63,727 bases of DNA. It comes from Tritrichomonas musculus. Its lineage: Eukaryota > Parabasalia > Tritrichomonadida > Tritrichomonadidae. The notes beneath the pieces are model-generated. The model was not told the origin of the DNA and did not search any database. It was given only the letters and a program-made list of their open reading frames with translations. This document shows, piece by piece, positions 28,391-37,062 of this stretch (positions are counted from its first letter, which is position 1; each line of letters opens with the position of its first letter). The stretch lies in assembly GCA_039105265.1 (NCBI GenBank), contig JAPFFF010000103.1, positions 1-63,727 of the forward strand, read 5' to 3'. The position numbers were made by a program, and so were the translations under genes.

Positions 28391-28646
28391 TGTAATAACC
28401 TCCAAAAAATTATTTACACTAAATAATACATTATTAGAACAAACATTTCAAATATTTAGATTCTATATAACTTAGCTTTAGGTCATTATTTCAATTTTTC
28501 CCCGACTTTTTATTTTTAAAAATATTAAATACACTATAAATTTAAATATTACTATTGAAAAAAATGTTTATATCTCTTAAAATCAATATGCTTGTCATTT
28601 TATTAATAAAAATATAATTTATAAATAAAAAAATGGGGAAAAATTT

Positions 28647-29870
28647 ATGAAAAAAATATTTTTTAAAAAAATCTTATTATGTATATTATTATGGGAATTC
28701 AATGCTTTTTTGAAAATCCATGCTATGAGTAATATAAGCGATGGCATTCAATTCAAGTTTAATCAAAATTTGACAGCACAAATTACAAGCTTAGCTTACA
28801 CAAACAACAGCAATGAAAAAACTATAATTAAAATTCCCTCAAAAATCAGCAAAGACGGAATATATTATACCGTAACCTCTTTTTCTGACAACTTTGAGAT
28901 AAATTGTGAAAATATTAAAGAAATATATTTGCCGGAATCATTTAATGGATCAAAAGACAATATATTAAATATTATAAAATTTAATGATAGTTGCCCTAAC
29001 TTAGATAGAATCTACGTTGATCCTAAATGTGAAAGTTTATCCAGCGACTCTCAGGGAATACTATACAACAAGGATAAAACTCATTTAATAACTTGTCCTA
29101 TCGGAAAAAAGGAGACCGTAGAAATACCTAAATCAGTTAAGTCGATTTATGCACATGCATTTGATAAATGTAAAAAAATCCCTAAATCTATTAAAATACC
29201 GCTAAATATAAAACTTGTCGGAAATATTCTATGCTCTGAAAATCACGAGTCTGCTACAAATGATATCGACACACAATATGAAAAAATTCAACCCCACAAA
29301 AAAATAGTAATCATACTTCTAGGTGAATCAGGTGCGGGTAAAACTACAATAGCTGAATATTTAAAAAAATACGGATATATTAATATTCCTACATATACCA
29401 CAAGACCTTCAAGATTTGAAGGAGAAGAAGGTCATATTTTTATAGACATTAACTCAGTAAGTAATATAGTCCCATTAGATAATAATTCAGATAGAAAGCT
29501 TATCTATATTACGTATTTTGCAAATAATTGGTACTGGGCATATGAAGACCAAATCAGCGATAATGATAGATCGGTAATAGCATTCAACCCAACGGAAACA
29601 AAAAATTTTAAAGAATATGTTAAAGATAGAAAAGTGGTAGTATTATATCTAAAAACCAATCGTCAAGAATGCGTTGATAGAATGAAAAAAAGAGCATTAA
29701 ATGGCAGTCTTACAAACGATGAGCTAAAAAATGACATTGAAAGAAGAGTCCTTTTAGACGATAATGAATATTCATCATTTTCTTGTGATTACGTTATAGA
29801 CGCTACAAAAGGAATTACTCAAACTATTATCAACTTGGAAAATTGTTTACAACAAGAAGGGCTAAAATAA
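28647..29870 (+). CDS. BspA-like LRR protein fused to a guanylate-kinase-like domain
   Basis: 407 residues with an unusual order. Residues 1-27 look like a signal peptide. Residues about 30-195 read as BspA-type LRR_5 repeats (KIPSKISKDGIYYTVTSF, IKEIYLPESF, VEIPKSVKSIYAHAF), a class normally outside the cell. Residues about 215-400 read as a guanylate-kinase fold: P-loop LLGESGAGKTTI, TYTTRPSRFEGEEGHIF (the GMP-binding TTR segment), and VVLYLKTNRQECVDRMKKR. A nucleotide-dependent enzyme behind an export signal is unexpected; the N-terminus may instead be a membrane anchor or a non-functional leader. Stand-alone gene between divergent glyS and the tRNA. Confidence 0.7.
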   Translation: MKKIFFKKILLCILLWEFNAFLKIHAMSNISDGIQFKFNQNLTAQITSLAYTNNSNEKTIIKIPSKISKDGIYYTVTSFSDNFEINCENIKEIYLPESFNGSKDNILNIIKFNDSCPNLDRIYVDPKCESLSSDSQGILYNKDKTHLITCPIGKKETVEIPKSVKSIYAHAFDKCKKIPKSIKIPLNIKLVGNILCSENHESATNDIDTQYEKIQPHKKIVIILLGESGAGKTTIAEYLKKYGYINIPTYTTRPSRFEGEEGHIFIDINSVSNIVPLDNNSDRKLIYITYFANNWYWAYEDQISDNDRSVIAFNPTETKNFKEYVKDRKVVVLYLKTNRQECVDRMKKRALNGSLTNDELKNDIERRVLLDDNEYSSFSCDYVIDATKGITQTIINLENCLQQEGLK

Positions 29871-29885
29871 TTAAGATATTATTGT

Positions 29886-29915
29886 TTGACATATAACATT
29901 TTAATATGATATATT
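29886..29915 (+). promoter_or_regulatory. Promoter of tRNA-Leu
   Basis: TTGACA (29886-29891), an 18-base spacer and TATATT (29910-29915), ending 15 bases before the tRNA. Confidence 0.7.
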
Positions 29916-29930
29916 TTTATCATATTATCA

Positions 29931-30017
29931 GCGGATATGGCGGAATTGGTATACGCGTATGGTTCAGGTCCATATGAGCTTTAGTTCATGCAGGTTCAAG
30001 TCCTGTTATCCGCACCA
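29931..30017 (+). tRNA. tRNA-Leu(CAG)
   Basis: The acceptor arms GCGGATA and TATCCGC pair fully, and CCA is encoded at 30015-30017. The anticodon stem TATGG/CCATA encloses loop TTCAGGT, giving anticodon CAG. A long variable arm (GAGCTTTAGTTC) fits a class II leucine tRNA. The T arm GCAGGTTCAAGTCCTGT is regular. Its 3' end forms the left boundary of prophage 1. Confidence 0.95.
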
Positions 30018-30736
30018 GTACAGTAAACAGGATTTTTTAAAATATGTTTTACAGATATATCATAAAAAAATTTGCTGTTAACAGTCTTTATAGCCTTTTG
30101 TGATAGATATTTAGCAACAATCATTGAAGAACCAAATTTAAGGAATAGATCAAAAATTAGTTTTACAGTTTCAATATCCTTATTTTCTTCTAAGTAACTA
30201 TATTCTTTAATTTTACCGTCAATAATCACTTCCGTTTTTCTTTTAGCTGTAAAACCAGTAGGACAAGTCCCACCAAGCCATATTCCAGAGCGAGAAAGCA
30301 TAAGCATATTATCTCTAACTCTTTCAGCGAGAGTTTCACGTTCAAGTTGAGCAAAAACAGAGACCATGTAAATCATAGCTCTGCCGCCTGGAATTGAAGT
30401 ATCAAATTGTTCTCTAATACAAATAAAAGAGATATTTCTTGAATTCACATCTTCAACAAAACTAGAAAAATCACTGACACTGCGACTAATTCTGTCAAGT
30501 CTATAGCAAACAATATAATCGGGTTTTTGTTTTTTAGAATCAGCGATCATTTTTTGAAATTGAGGTCTGTTAGTATTTTTTCCGGAAAAGCCTTCGTCCT
30601 CATAGATAACTATGTCTTCAGGTTTAGCCCCTTTAATATTTTTCAAAATGTATTCTTTACACATTTCAATCTGATTTTCTACAGATTTTCCTTTTTCAGT
30701 ATAAATAGATTTTCGAGAATAAATGAATATAAGCAT
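29996..30736 (-). CDS. Serine recombinase of prophage 1, not whole
   Basis: Belongs to the large serine recombinase family that integrates phage and conjugative elements. The resolvase-type catalytic domain is seen (IYSRKS with the nucleophile Ser, YEDEGFSGKNTNRPQF, RLDRISRS), then the start of the Recombinase domain (GTCPTGFTAKR). It is a close relative of the recombinase at 46000. The gene does not look whole, so it probably cannot act alone. Its 3' end runs into the tRNA-Leu gene. Confidence 0.85.
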   Translation of the reverse strand: MLIFIYSRKSIYTEKGKSVENQIEMCKEYILKNIKGAKPEDIVIYEDEGFSGKNTNRPQFQKMIADSKKQKPDYIVCYRLDRISRSVSDFSSFVEDVNSRNISFICIREQFDTSIPGGRAMIYMVSVFAQLERETLAERVRDNMLMLSRSGIWLGGTCPTGFTAKRKTEVIIDGKIKEYSYLEENKDIETVKLIFDLFLKFGSSMIVAKYLSQKAIKTVNSKFFYDISVKHILKNPVYCTGADNRT

Positions 30737-30780
30737 TTACGTGTGTCACCTATATTTTAAATGTTTAATTTCTCTAAATG

Positions 30781-30884
30781 GAGGACTCCTCTTACTAAGA
30801 GGAGATGTCACAAAGTGACAGAGGAGTTATGGAAGACTCCTCGAACTCAAGAGGAGATGTCACAAAGTGACAGAGAAGTTATGG
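30781..30884 (+). repeat. Two tandem copies of the two-hairpin repeat (copies a and b)
   Basis: Two 52-base units in tandem. Each has stem 1 (CTCCTC.../...GAGGAG), then stem 2 (GTCAC-AAA-GTGAC), and ends GTTATGG. Further copies lie at 37723, 39464 and 43339. These two copies are followed by about 215 bases without a gene, ending in a terminator at 31044. Confidence 0.85.
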
Positions 30885-31043
30885 CATAAATTTTGATATT
30901 CACTATTTTCAATATAAAAGATTTTTCCCCAATATAATTAGCACCGCCTTATAATTTAAAAATTCATATGATTAAAAATCATCCTTTCTAAAATGTTTGA
31001 TGTGCGTAAAAAAATCTCGCTAAATGTAATATCCTGAATATAA

Positions 31044-31075
31044 AAGAGTTTTCGATTAATCGAAGGCTCTTTTTT
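31044..31075 (+). terminator. Intrinsic terminator ahead of the packaging genes
   Basis: AAGAGTTTTCGAT pairs with ATCGAAGGCTCTT (two G-U pairs) around a very short loop, followed by six T. It lies 28 bases before the first packaging-region gene, so it either ends a leader transcript or is passed by antitermination. Confidence 0.8.
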
Positions 31076-31102
31076 GTTATCGAAAGAAGTGAAGTAAACG
31101 AA

Positions 31103-31417
31103 GTGAAAAAAACAAGAGAAAAAGAGTGTAGTATCTGTTTAGCATGGTTTGAAGAAAAAGAAATTGCCCAAGGAAAATGTAAAGGCTGCAGAGAAGATAT
31201 AAAAAACGCTCCAAAAAGTATGACAGAGGAAGAAAAAATAGAATACATTACCAAGATAAAACAAGGCTTTTTAGAAAACAGATATAAAAAATTATATTTA
31301 TCTGAAAAAAGGAAACTGGAACTATGTTCGAAGTGCGAGTGGCTTAGATTCATAGATTATCTTAATTGTAAGGTATATTGTGGAAAACCTGTATGCGAAA
31401 GATGGATAGGTGAGTAA
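31103..31417 (+). CDS. Cys-rich phage protein upstream of terminase
   Basis: 104 residues with two clusters of Cys pairs: CSICLAWF and CKGC near the N-terminus, and CSKC with CKVYCGKPVC near the C-terminus, which look like zinc sites. The middle is charged and helical. I do not recognise the family. GTG start at 31103. It abuts the small terminase gene directly (stop and next ATG are adjacent). Confidence 0.6.
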   Translation: MKKTREKECSICLAWFEEKEIAQGKCKGCREDIKNAPKSMTEEEKIEYITKIKQGFLENRYKKLYLSEKRKLELCSKCEWLRFIDYLNCKVYCGKPVCERWIGE

Positions 31418-31795
31418 ATGAGTGAAAAGAAAAACAAGGGTGGTAGACCCTTAAAAGAGATAGACAAAAAGCTATTTGAAGAAATATGTGAATATTTTGA
31501 ACATAAAGTGTGGATAGCGGAAGCTTTAGGGGTAGATGAAGATACGCTCCATAAGTGGGTTTTAAAAGAATATAAAATGAGTTTTTCCCAGTATTTAAGA
31601 CAAAAGAAAAGGCTCAAAGATTTAGAAATATCGAAAAATCAAATAACTTTAGCCAAAACCAACCCCACAATGGCAATCTGGCTGGGAAAACAAAGACTTA
31701 ATCAAAAGGAAAATCCAAACGAAAAAAATGATATGGGACTGTTGCCAAGTTTAATGGGAGTGATTGAGCGTGTCGCAAACAGAAATACAAACTAA
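31418..31795 (+). CDS. Terminase small subunit, prophage 1
   Basis: 125 residues. A GGRP-type N-terminus leads into a helix-turn-helix (IAEALGVDEDTLHKWV), which in this family binds the packaging site on phage DNA; a helical oligomerisation region follows (AKTNPTMAIWLGKQRL). It overlaps the large-subunit gene by 32 bases in another frame. Confidence 0.8.
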   Translation: MSEKKNKGGRPLKEIDKKLFEEICEYFEHKVWIAEALGVDEDTLHKWVLKEYKMSFSQYLRQKKRLKDLEISKNQITLAKTNPTMAIWLGKQRLNQKENPNEKNDMGLLPSLMGVIERVANRNTN

Positions 31796-33044
31796 CGTAA
31801 GCAATAAACAATTTGATTTTTTAAGCAGTTTAAAAGAAATAAAGAGGATAAATATATTAGAAGGTTCAGTAAGATCAGGTAAAACATGGATAAGTTTACT
31901 TGGCTTTTTTCTTTTGGTTGCTAGTAGTCCTGAAAATAGCGAATTTATCATGGTTGGCAAGACAATTACGTCGCTTAAAAGGAACTGTTTAAACTTACTT
32001 CAAACAATTGTTGGAAACGGTAATTTTAAGTTTTCTTTGAGCAGTAAGGAAGGCAGTATTTGTGGGAGGAAAGTATATTTAGAGGGAGTTAATGACTCAA
32101 GAGCGGAAAACAAAATAAGAGGTATGACTCTTTATGGCGCATACTGCGACGAAATAACACTTTTTACAGAAGATTTTTTTACAATGCTTTTATCACGTTT
32201 ATCAATGGAAAATAGCTTTTTAATAGGCACTACAAACCCAGACACACCCTCACATTGGTTACTCAAAAACTATATTTCAAGACAAAATGAGCTTGATATA
32301 AACGTCTGGAAGTTTACGCTTGAAGACAATCATACGCTCCCTAAAAGCTATATAGAGAACCTAAAAAAAGAGTATACAGGAGTATTTTATGATAGATTTA
32401 TATTAGGAAAATGGGTAGCGGCAGAGGGCTTAATATACAGTAAATTTGCTAACGAGAAAGAGAAATATATCGTAGACAAAATAAGACCTTATGATTTGCA
32501 AACAATTCACGTAGGAATAGACTACGGAGCTTCCAAAAGCAGGACAGCGTTTGTGGCAATCGGCTTTACAAAAGCATTTAAAGATCTTTATGTACTCAAG
32601 GAAAAGACCACTCTTGGAATAAAAAGCCCTGAAGAAATGTACGAGAGTTTTTGGAAGTTCTATGAAGAGCTTGAAAATGAATACGGCCATTTTTCCTTTT
32701 GCTATGCTGATTGGGGAGGTCTTGGTCAAGTACAAACCAAAGGAATTGAAAATTATTTTTTAAAAAGAGGAAAACCGATTAAAATTCAGGACTGTTTTAA
32801 AGTCAGGATAATTGAAAGAATCAACATGGTTTGCAGACTCATCGGAGCAAATAGATTTAAAGTTCATAGTAGTTGCAAAGAGGTAATTGAAGCACTATCA
32901 AGCGCAGTATGGGAAGAAAACAAAGATGATGTTAGACTTGATAATGGAAGCGTAAACATAGACGTTTTAGATGCTATGGAGTATTCTTTCTCTAACTATT
33001 TGCAGAGCCTTAATAACTCGTTTAATAGTATTAAAATTATCTAA
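31764..33044 (+). CDS. Terminase large subunit, prophage 1
   Basis: 426 residues: the DNA-packaging motor and headful nuclease. The ATPase P-loop variant LEGSVRSGKTW lies near residue 33, Walker B GAYCDEITLF near 130, and the RNase H-type nuclease residues appear in HVGIDYGASKSRTAF and in DVLDAMEYSF near the end. TTG at 31764 or GTG at 31770 may be the start; both lie inside the small-subunit gene. Confidence 0.9.
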   Translation: MSVSQTEIQTNVSNKQFDFLSSLKEIKRINILEGSVRSGKTWISLLGFFLLVASSPENSEFIMVGKTITSLKRNCLNLLQTIVGNGNFKFSLSSKEGSICGRKVYLEGVNDSRAENKIRGMTLYGAYCDEITLFTEDFFTMLLSRLSMENSFLIGTTNPDTPSHWLLKNYISRQNELDINVWKFTLEDNHTLPKSYIENLKKEYTGVFYDRFILGKWVAAEGLIYSKFANEKEKYIVDKIRPYDLQTIHVGIDYGASKSRTAFVAIGFTKAFKDLYVLKEKTTLGIKSPEEMYESFWKFYEELENEYGHFSFCYADWGGLGQVQTKGIENYFLKRGKPIKIQDCFKVRIIERINMVCRLIGANRFKVHSSCKEVIEALSSAVWEENKDDVRLDNGSVNIDVLDAMEYSFSNYLQSLNNSFNSIKII

Positions 33045-33083
33045 ATTAGCAAAAATTATTAACTATATGTATTTATATTTACA

Positions 33084-33121
33084 GTATTTGTATTGACAAA
33101 TACATAAAATCAGCATACAAT
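33084..33121 (+). promoter_or_regulatory. Promoter and operator of the RelB/YoeB module
   Basis: TTGACA (33093-33098), a 17-base spacer and TACAAT (33116-33121) form a consensus-like promoter. The -35 is embedded in a perfect inverted repeat GTATTTGT-ATTG-ACAAATAC (33084-33103), the expected place for an operator bound by the antitoxin. It gives the module its own control inside the head operon. Confidence 0.8.
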
Positions 33122-33142
33122 ATATTAAAAGGAGTTGATATT

Positions 33143-33406
33143 ATGGCGTCTGTAAGTGTAACTGTACGTATAGATGAAGATTTAAAAAAAGATTTTGAAA
33201 ATACATTAGATGATATTGGACTAACGACAACTGCTGCTTTTACTGTATTTGCAAAGGCTGTTGCAAAGCAACATAGAATCCCTTTTGAATTAGTTGCCGA
33301 TCCATTTTGGAGTGAAAAAAATCAAAAGCATTTGCGAAGTGCAATAAAAAATTTAGAAAATGGAAAAGGAAAAGAACATGAATTAATAGAGGTTAACGAT
33401 GACTAG
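33143..33406 (+). CDS. RelB/DinJ-family antitoxin
   Basis: 87 residues. The N-terminal SVSVTVRIDEDLKKDFENTL ribbon-helix-helix fits RelB/DinJ proteins that bind DNA and autorepress; the C-terminal half should wrap the toxin. ATG behind AAAGGAG; overlaps the toxin gene by eight bases. Confidence 0.85.
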   Translation: MASVSVTVRIDEDLKKDFENTLDDIGLTTTAAFTVFAKAVAKQHRIPFELVADPFWSEKNQKHLRSAIKNLENGKGKEHELIEVNDD

Positions 33407-33662
33407 AAAAATATGGGATGATGAGGCGTGGGAAGATTATCTTTATTGGCAAACGCAGGATAAAAAGACACTAAAAAAAATAAATAATCTAATAAAGGAT
33501 ATTGAGCGCAACCCTTATGAGGGAATAGGTAAACCGGAAGCTTTAAAATATGAATGGCAAGGGTATTGGAGCAGAAGAATAGACAGTACAAATAGAATAG
33601 TTTACAGGATAAAAGACGAGTGTATAGAAATAGCACAATGCAAATCACATTATGACGAATAA
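33399..33662 (+). CDS. YoeB-family mRNA interferase toxin
   Basis: 87 residues matching the Txe/YoeB family end to end: KIWDDEAWEDYLYWQ at the start, NPYEGIGKPEALKY in the middle, WSRRIDSTNRIVYR with the conserved Arg/Glu region, and the terminal CKSHYDE. These toxins cut mRNA in the ribosomal A site when the antitoxin is degraded. The pair looks intact and sits as cargo between terminase and portal genes. Confidence 0.9.
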   Translation: MTRKIWDDEAWEDYLYWQTQDKKTLKKINNLIKDIERNPYEGIGKPEALKYEWQGYWSRRIDSTNRIVYRIKDECIEIAQCKSHYDE

Positions 33663-33875
33663 TAATTTGAAAATTTTTTATAATATAGTATAATAATAGT
33701 GTTAGGACCTCCTGCATCTCTGGATTTATTCTATGTGTCCCAATGGAGGACATTTTTATAATACATTTGCATAATATGTATTATAGAAGGATTAGTGGAT
33801 GGAAGTGGAGCCATCGCCCATGTGTCGCTCACGCTGATAGGAGATGTTGGAAAAGTCAACTGACCTACTTCCTCA

Positions 33876-33901
33876 AAACCGCTGTAAAAGGCGGTTTTTT
33901 T
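33876..33901 (+). terminator. Terminator after the RelB/YoeB module
   Basis: AAACCGC and GCGGTTT pair around an eight-base loop, followed by seven T. The 210 bases before it (33663-33875) hold no gene that I can support. Confidence 0.85.
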
Positions 33902-33932
33902 AATGCCCAAAAATAGAAAAGGAGCAGATTTA

Positions 33933-34118
33933 ATGCAAAAAAGAATAATAAGAAACAGAATAAAATGTAATCATTGCAAAGATATAATTGAAAGCACTTA
34001 TCGGCATGATTTCAAATGGTGTAAATGCGGGAAAGTAGCTATTGACGGAGGAAAAGACTATTTAAGAAGATGTGGTGACCTTGAAAATATTACAGAATTG
34101 TCTGAATGTGAAGATTAA
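33933..34118 (+). CDS. DUF7695-like small Zn protein
   Basis: 61 residues from ATG 33933 (AAAGGAG upstream; an in-frame start 30 bases earlier lacks a site). IKCNHCKDIIES, KWCKCGKVAIDGGKDYLRRCG is the pattern of small phage proteins filed as DUF7695, with paired Cys likely binding zinc. The role is unknown. Confidence 0.7.
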   Translation: MQKRIIRNRIKCNHCKDIIESTYRHDFKWCKCGKVAIDGGKDYLRRCGDLENITELSECED

Positions 34119-34137
34119 ATAGAAACTGGTGATACAA

Positions 34138-34299
34138 ATGGCATCAGGACTTAGAGGAAGAGCGGATAAATTGACACAAACGGAAACTAAATGTCGCTGT
34201 TTTTGCAGAAATTGTAAAAACAAGTGGGACAAAATTTTTTTCAAAAGAAAAGTCAGAAGAAAAGCTAAGATTTTAGTCTATAAAGAGGTGAATAAATGA
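34138..34299 (+). CDS. 53-residue basic Cys-containing phage protein
   Basis: Reads MASGLRGRADKLTQTETKC and so on, with CRCFCRNC (likely metal site) and a strongly basic C-terminal half. Its stop overlaps the portal start (ATGA), which supports it being a real, coupled gene. The family is not recognised. Confidence 0.55.
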   Translation: MASGLRGRADKLTQTETKCRCFCRNCKNKWDKIFFKRKVRRKAKILVYKEVNK

Positions 34300-35714
34300 A
34301 GATAGAAGAATTTTTTAAGATTCGAGGGTACGACATAAAAGGGATAATAGAATACAAAAGCAATAACAGCGAGTATTTAGGGTGGTACAAAGGATTTGTG
34401 GAGAACTTTCACAAGTACTACATATATAACGGAGAAAGAGAAGTTTTTAATAATCGATATACTCTTAATATGCCAAAGAAAATATGTGAAAGTTTTGCAG
34501 ATTTTCTAATGAACGAGAGAGTAAAAATAACGCTTGGAGATGACAAAAGCACAGATATACTTAATGAATTACTTATCAAAAGTAATTTTTGGGTAAAAGC
34601 AAATCAAGCAGTAGAAAAAACATTCGCTCTGGGAACAGGGTGTTTTTTATTATCTTTAGACAAGGAAAAAGAGATAAAATTACAGTTTGTAAACGCCGAT
34701 AATATCTATCCCCTAACCTACGATAATGAAGGTATTACAGAATGTGCCTTCGTGAGTGATAAGTCGGTATTTAATAAAGAAACTCTGCAAACTGAAGTCA
34801 TCAGAGATGTTCAAACACACACATTAGACGATCTCGGAAATTACGTGATAAGAAACTTTAGATTTATAGTCTCAGAAGGCGAAGATTTAAGAGAAATACC
34901 CGTAAATGACATTCCGGCCGAAGTTCAAACAGGAAGCGACCTTAGATGGTTCGTACCGATAAAACCAAACGTTGTAAACAATATTTATCTCGACTCCCCT
35001 TTTGGTCTTCCGATTTATGCAAACAGTCTAGATACAATAAAGGCTTTAGACTTAACTTACGATAGTTTCGTAAACGAGATACAAAACGGAAGGAAAAGAT
35101 TATTCGTAACGCAGGAAGCAATGAAAGTCGGGTCTGACGGATGTTTTAAAAATGCATTTGACCCAACAGACGTACTTTTCTATATCCTAGACGGTAATTT
35201 TTCAGATAATAAATCTAATTATGTACAGGAAGTAAACGGAGAACTTAGAGTTACAGACCTTAATAATTCAATCCAAACGAACCTCAATTTATTATCTACA
35301 AAACTGGGTCTTGGAGAACAGTATTTTAAGTTTGAAAATGGCGCAATAGCTAAGACAGCAACGGAAGTGATAAGCGAAAATTCAGACCTTTTTAGAACAA
35401 TTAAAAAGCATGAGGTGATTTTAGAAAGCGCGTTGATTGAACTAGTACATAATATTGCCAAAATAGGCAAAGAAGCTAACATATTCGCCATTTCAGACGA
35501 AAATATAAGCATTGATTTCGATGATTCGATAATAGAAAGTAAAGAGCAGGAAATCAAGAAAGACAGACTTGACGTAGAAATGGGAGCAATGAGCTTAACC
35601 GAGTACAGAATGAAATGGTACGGCGAGGATGAAAAAACCGCTAAATCTAAAATAGAGGAAATCAACACAAGCAATAATACTCATGATTTTTCAAAGAAAG
35701 AAGTTAATAAATAA
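34296..35714 (+). CDS. Portal protein, prophage 1 (SPP1 gp6-like)
   Basis: 472 residues forming the dodecameric ring through which DNA enters the head. The length, order and motifs (MPKKICESFADFLMNERVKI near the start, FGLPIYANSLDTIKALD, NGAIAKTATEVISENSDLFRTI, and an acidic helical tail) fit the SPP1/A118-type portal family rather than the HK97 type of prophage 2. Confidence 0.85.
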   Translation: MKIEEFFKIRGYDIKGIIEYKSNNSEYLGWYKGFVENFHKYYIYNGEREVFNNRYTLNMPKKICESFADFLMNERVKITLGDDKSTDILNELLIKSNFWVKANQAVEKTFALGTGCFLLSLDKEKEIKLQFVNADNIYPLTYDNEGITECAFVSDKSVFNKETLQTEVIRDVQTHTLDDLGNYVIRNFRFIVSEGEDLREIPVNDIPAEVQTGSDLRWFVPIKPNVVNNIYLDSPFGLPIYANSLDTIKALDLTYDSFVNEIQNGRKRLFVTQEAMKVGSDGCFKNAFDPTDVLFYILDGNFSDNKSNYVQEVNGELRVTDLNNSIQTNLNLLSTKLGLGEQYFKFENGAIAKTATEVISENSDLFRTIKKHEVILESALIELVHNIAKIGKEANIFAISDENISIDFDDSIIESKEQEIKKDRLDVEMGAMSLTEYRMKWYGEDEKTAKSKIEEINTSNNTHDFSKKEVNK

Positions 35715-35836
35715 TGACAGTTCTATTATTAAGCCTAATACTGCACTCGATAAATCCCGGTCTAATGCCAATGTGGGTGGTAGTGTTTGTTGTAGCTTTA
35801 AGCGCTATCGGAAATATAATTGCCAAAGAAGATTAA
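35714..35836 (+). CDS. 40-residue single-helix membrane protein
   Basis: Starts at the ATG that overlaps the last base of the portal stop codon (TAATG). It is mostly one hydrophobic helix with an IAKED end. Coupled to the portal gene. Function unknown. Confidence 0.5.
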   Translation: MTVLLLSLILHSINPGLMPMWVVVFVVALSAIGNIIAKED

Positions 35837-35860
35837 ATTAATAAACAGGAGGAAAAGAAA

Positions 35861-37012
35861 ATGGAAGAATTGCCAAAGCCTTTAAGTAAACAAGATAAAT
35901 TTTTACATAATATCGCAGACGGTACGCCTGATATTGACGATATAGAAGCCATCAGCCGAGAAGATAAATATTTAAAATATATAGCTTTAAATGGCGGTGC
36001 TGGTGGAAATGCAAGTCAGGAAGTTGGAGAGTGGTCACCAACTTTAGTTAATTACACAGATTCAGGTCACCCAAATAATGTTGTGGATCCCACGTATTCT
36101 GTGGTTTACAGCAATGCACACTATTTAAAAATGGGTAAACTCGTACATATAAGCTTTAGGATTAAAGTAGAAATTACAGACATAGGAACAGGATTTGCAT
36201 GTGTTGCAGGCCTTCCATTTAATCCAGATCAAAACATGATCGGACAAGCATTTACAATCGCAGAAAATTCAGCAGTAACTGAAAGCGAAGGCGTAGTCTA
36301 CGACGGAGTGGTCGGACAACTTTACCCCGATATTTACCTTGAAACTTACAATGAGAGGCATATTCCGGCCATAAGTCTTAGAACAGACAACGGTATACAA
36401 GCTAAAACATTTAAAGTAGGCACCAACTGGATTTCGTATAGTGGCTGTTATGTTTGCGATGACCCTTATGTCCCACCTCAGGATTCTTTAGTTACGATTG
36501 AGCATGGCGGTACGTCAGGTAAGACAGCCGATGAAGCTAGAACTAATCTGGATATTTACAGTAAATCTGAGGTTGACAGTAAAATAGGAAGCTCTTTGAC
36601 TTTTCAAAATGGTTCAAGTAAAAACTTTAATGACTATAAAGACGTCGGGTTTTATTCAATATATAATCCTAATGAAAACGTTCCGGATACAAGTATGTCG
36701 GGAAACTACAGTTATAGCTTGATAGTAAATAAGGGTAAGCTTAAAAATAATACTTATGATATAGATCAAATAGCAATATCCGAAAACGGGGATTTATATA
36801 TCAGGCATTATAGAAGAGATTTTTCTATATGGGATAACTGGATAAGAATCAGCAATACAAATATAAAACCTCTTGAAGTCAATAGAGGCGGTACAGGAGC
36901 AAGTAATTCAAAACAAGCGCTGATTAATTTAGGAATACCTGAAATACCCTCCTCCGGAACATACACTCTCCAAGCCTCTGACGGGGTTTTAAGCTGGGTT
37001 CAGAGTTCGTAA
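35861..37012 (+). CDS. Fibre-like or receptor-binding protein
   Basis: 383 residues. A polar N-terminus is followed by beta-rich segments, two copies of a collar-like motif (IEHGGTSGKTADEARTNL near 215 and VNRGGTGASNSKQALINLG near 350), a pyocin-knob-like segment (DVGFYSIYNP...WDNWIRI), and an end like that of tail fibres (YTLQASDGVLSWVQS). Receptor binding on a virion is the best guess. The place is odd: between portal and scaffold genes. AGGAGG precedes the ATG. Confidence 0.65.
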   Translation: MEELPKPLSKQDKFLHNIADGTPDIDDIEAISREDKYLKYIALNGGAGGNASQEVGEWSPTLVNYTDSGHPNNVVDPTYSVVYSNAHYLKMGKLVHISFRIKVEITDIGTGFACVAGLPFNPDQNMIGQAFTIAENSAVTESEGVVYDGVVGQLYPDIYLETYNERHIPAISLRTDNGIQAKTFKVGTNWISYSGCYVCDDPYVPPQDSLVTIEHGGTSGKTADEARTNLDIYSKSEVDSKIGSSLTFQNGSSKNFNDYKDVGFYSIYNPNENVPDTSMSGNYSYSLIVNKGKLKNNTYDIDQIAISENGDLYIRHYRRDFSIWDNWIRISNTNIKPLEVNRGGTGASNSKQALINLGIPEIPSSGTYTLQASDGVLSWVQSS

Positions 37013-37030
37013 ATTATTTAAAAATATTAA

Positions 37031-37062
37031 AAAAGAGATATACCTAATCGTATATCTCTTTT
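37031..37062. terminator. Bidirectional terminator between the fibre gene and the RelE module
   Basis: AAAAGAGATATAC and GTATATCTCTTTT pair perfectly (13 bp, six-base loop). T-runs follow on both strands, so it can end the fibre transcript and the convergent toxin-antitoxin transcript. It overlaps the last codons of the toxin gene. Confidence 0.85.

Noticed and set aside
28391-28640. Glycine T-box or riboswitch upstream of glyS
   Set aside because: I found no T-box sequence (GGGTGGNACCGCG-like) or terminator on the minus strand in this spacer.
36480-37012. Fibre-like gene as a host surface protein
   Set aside because: Collar-like GGTG motifs, phage neighbours on both sides and the phage-type ending favour a virion protein.
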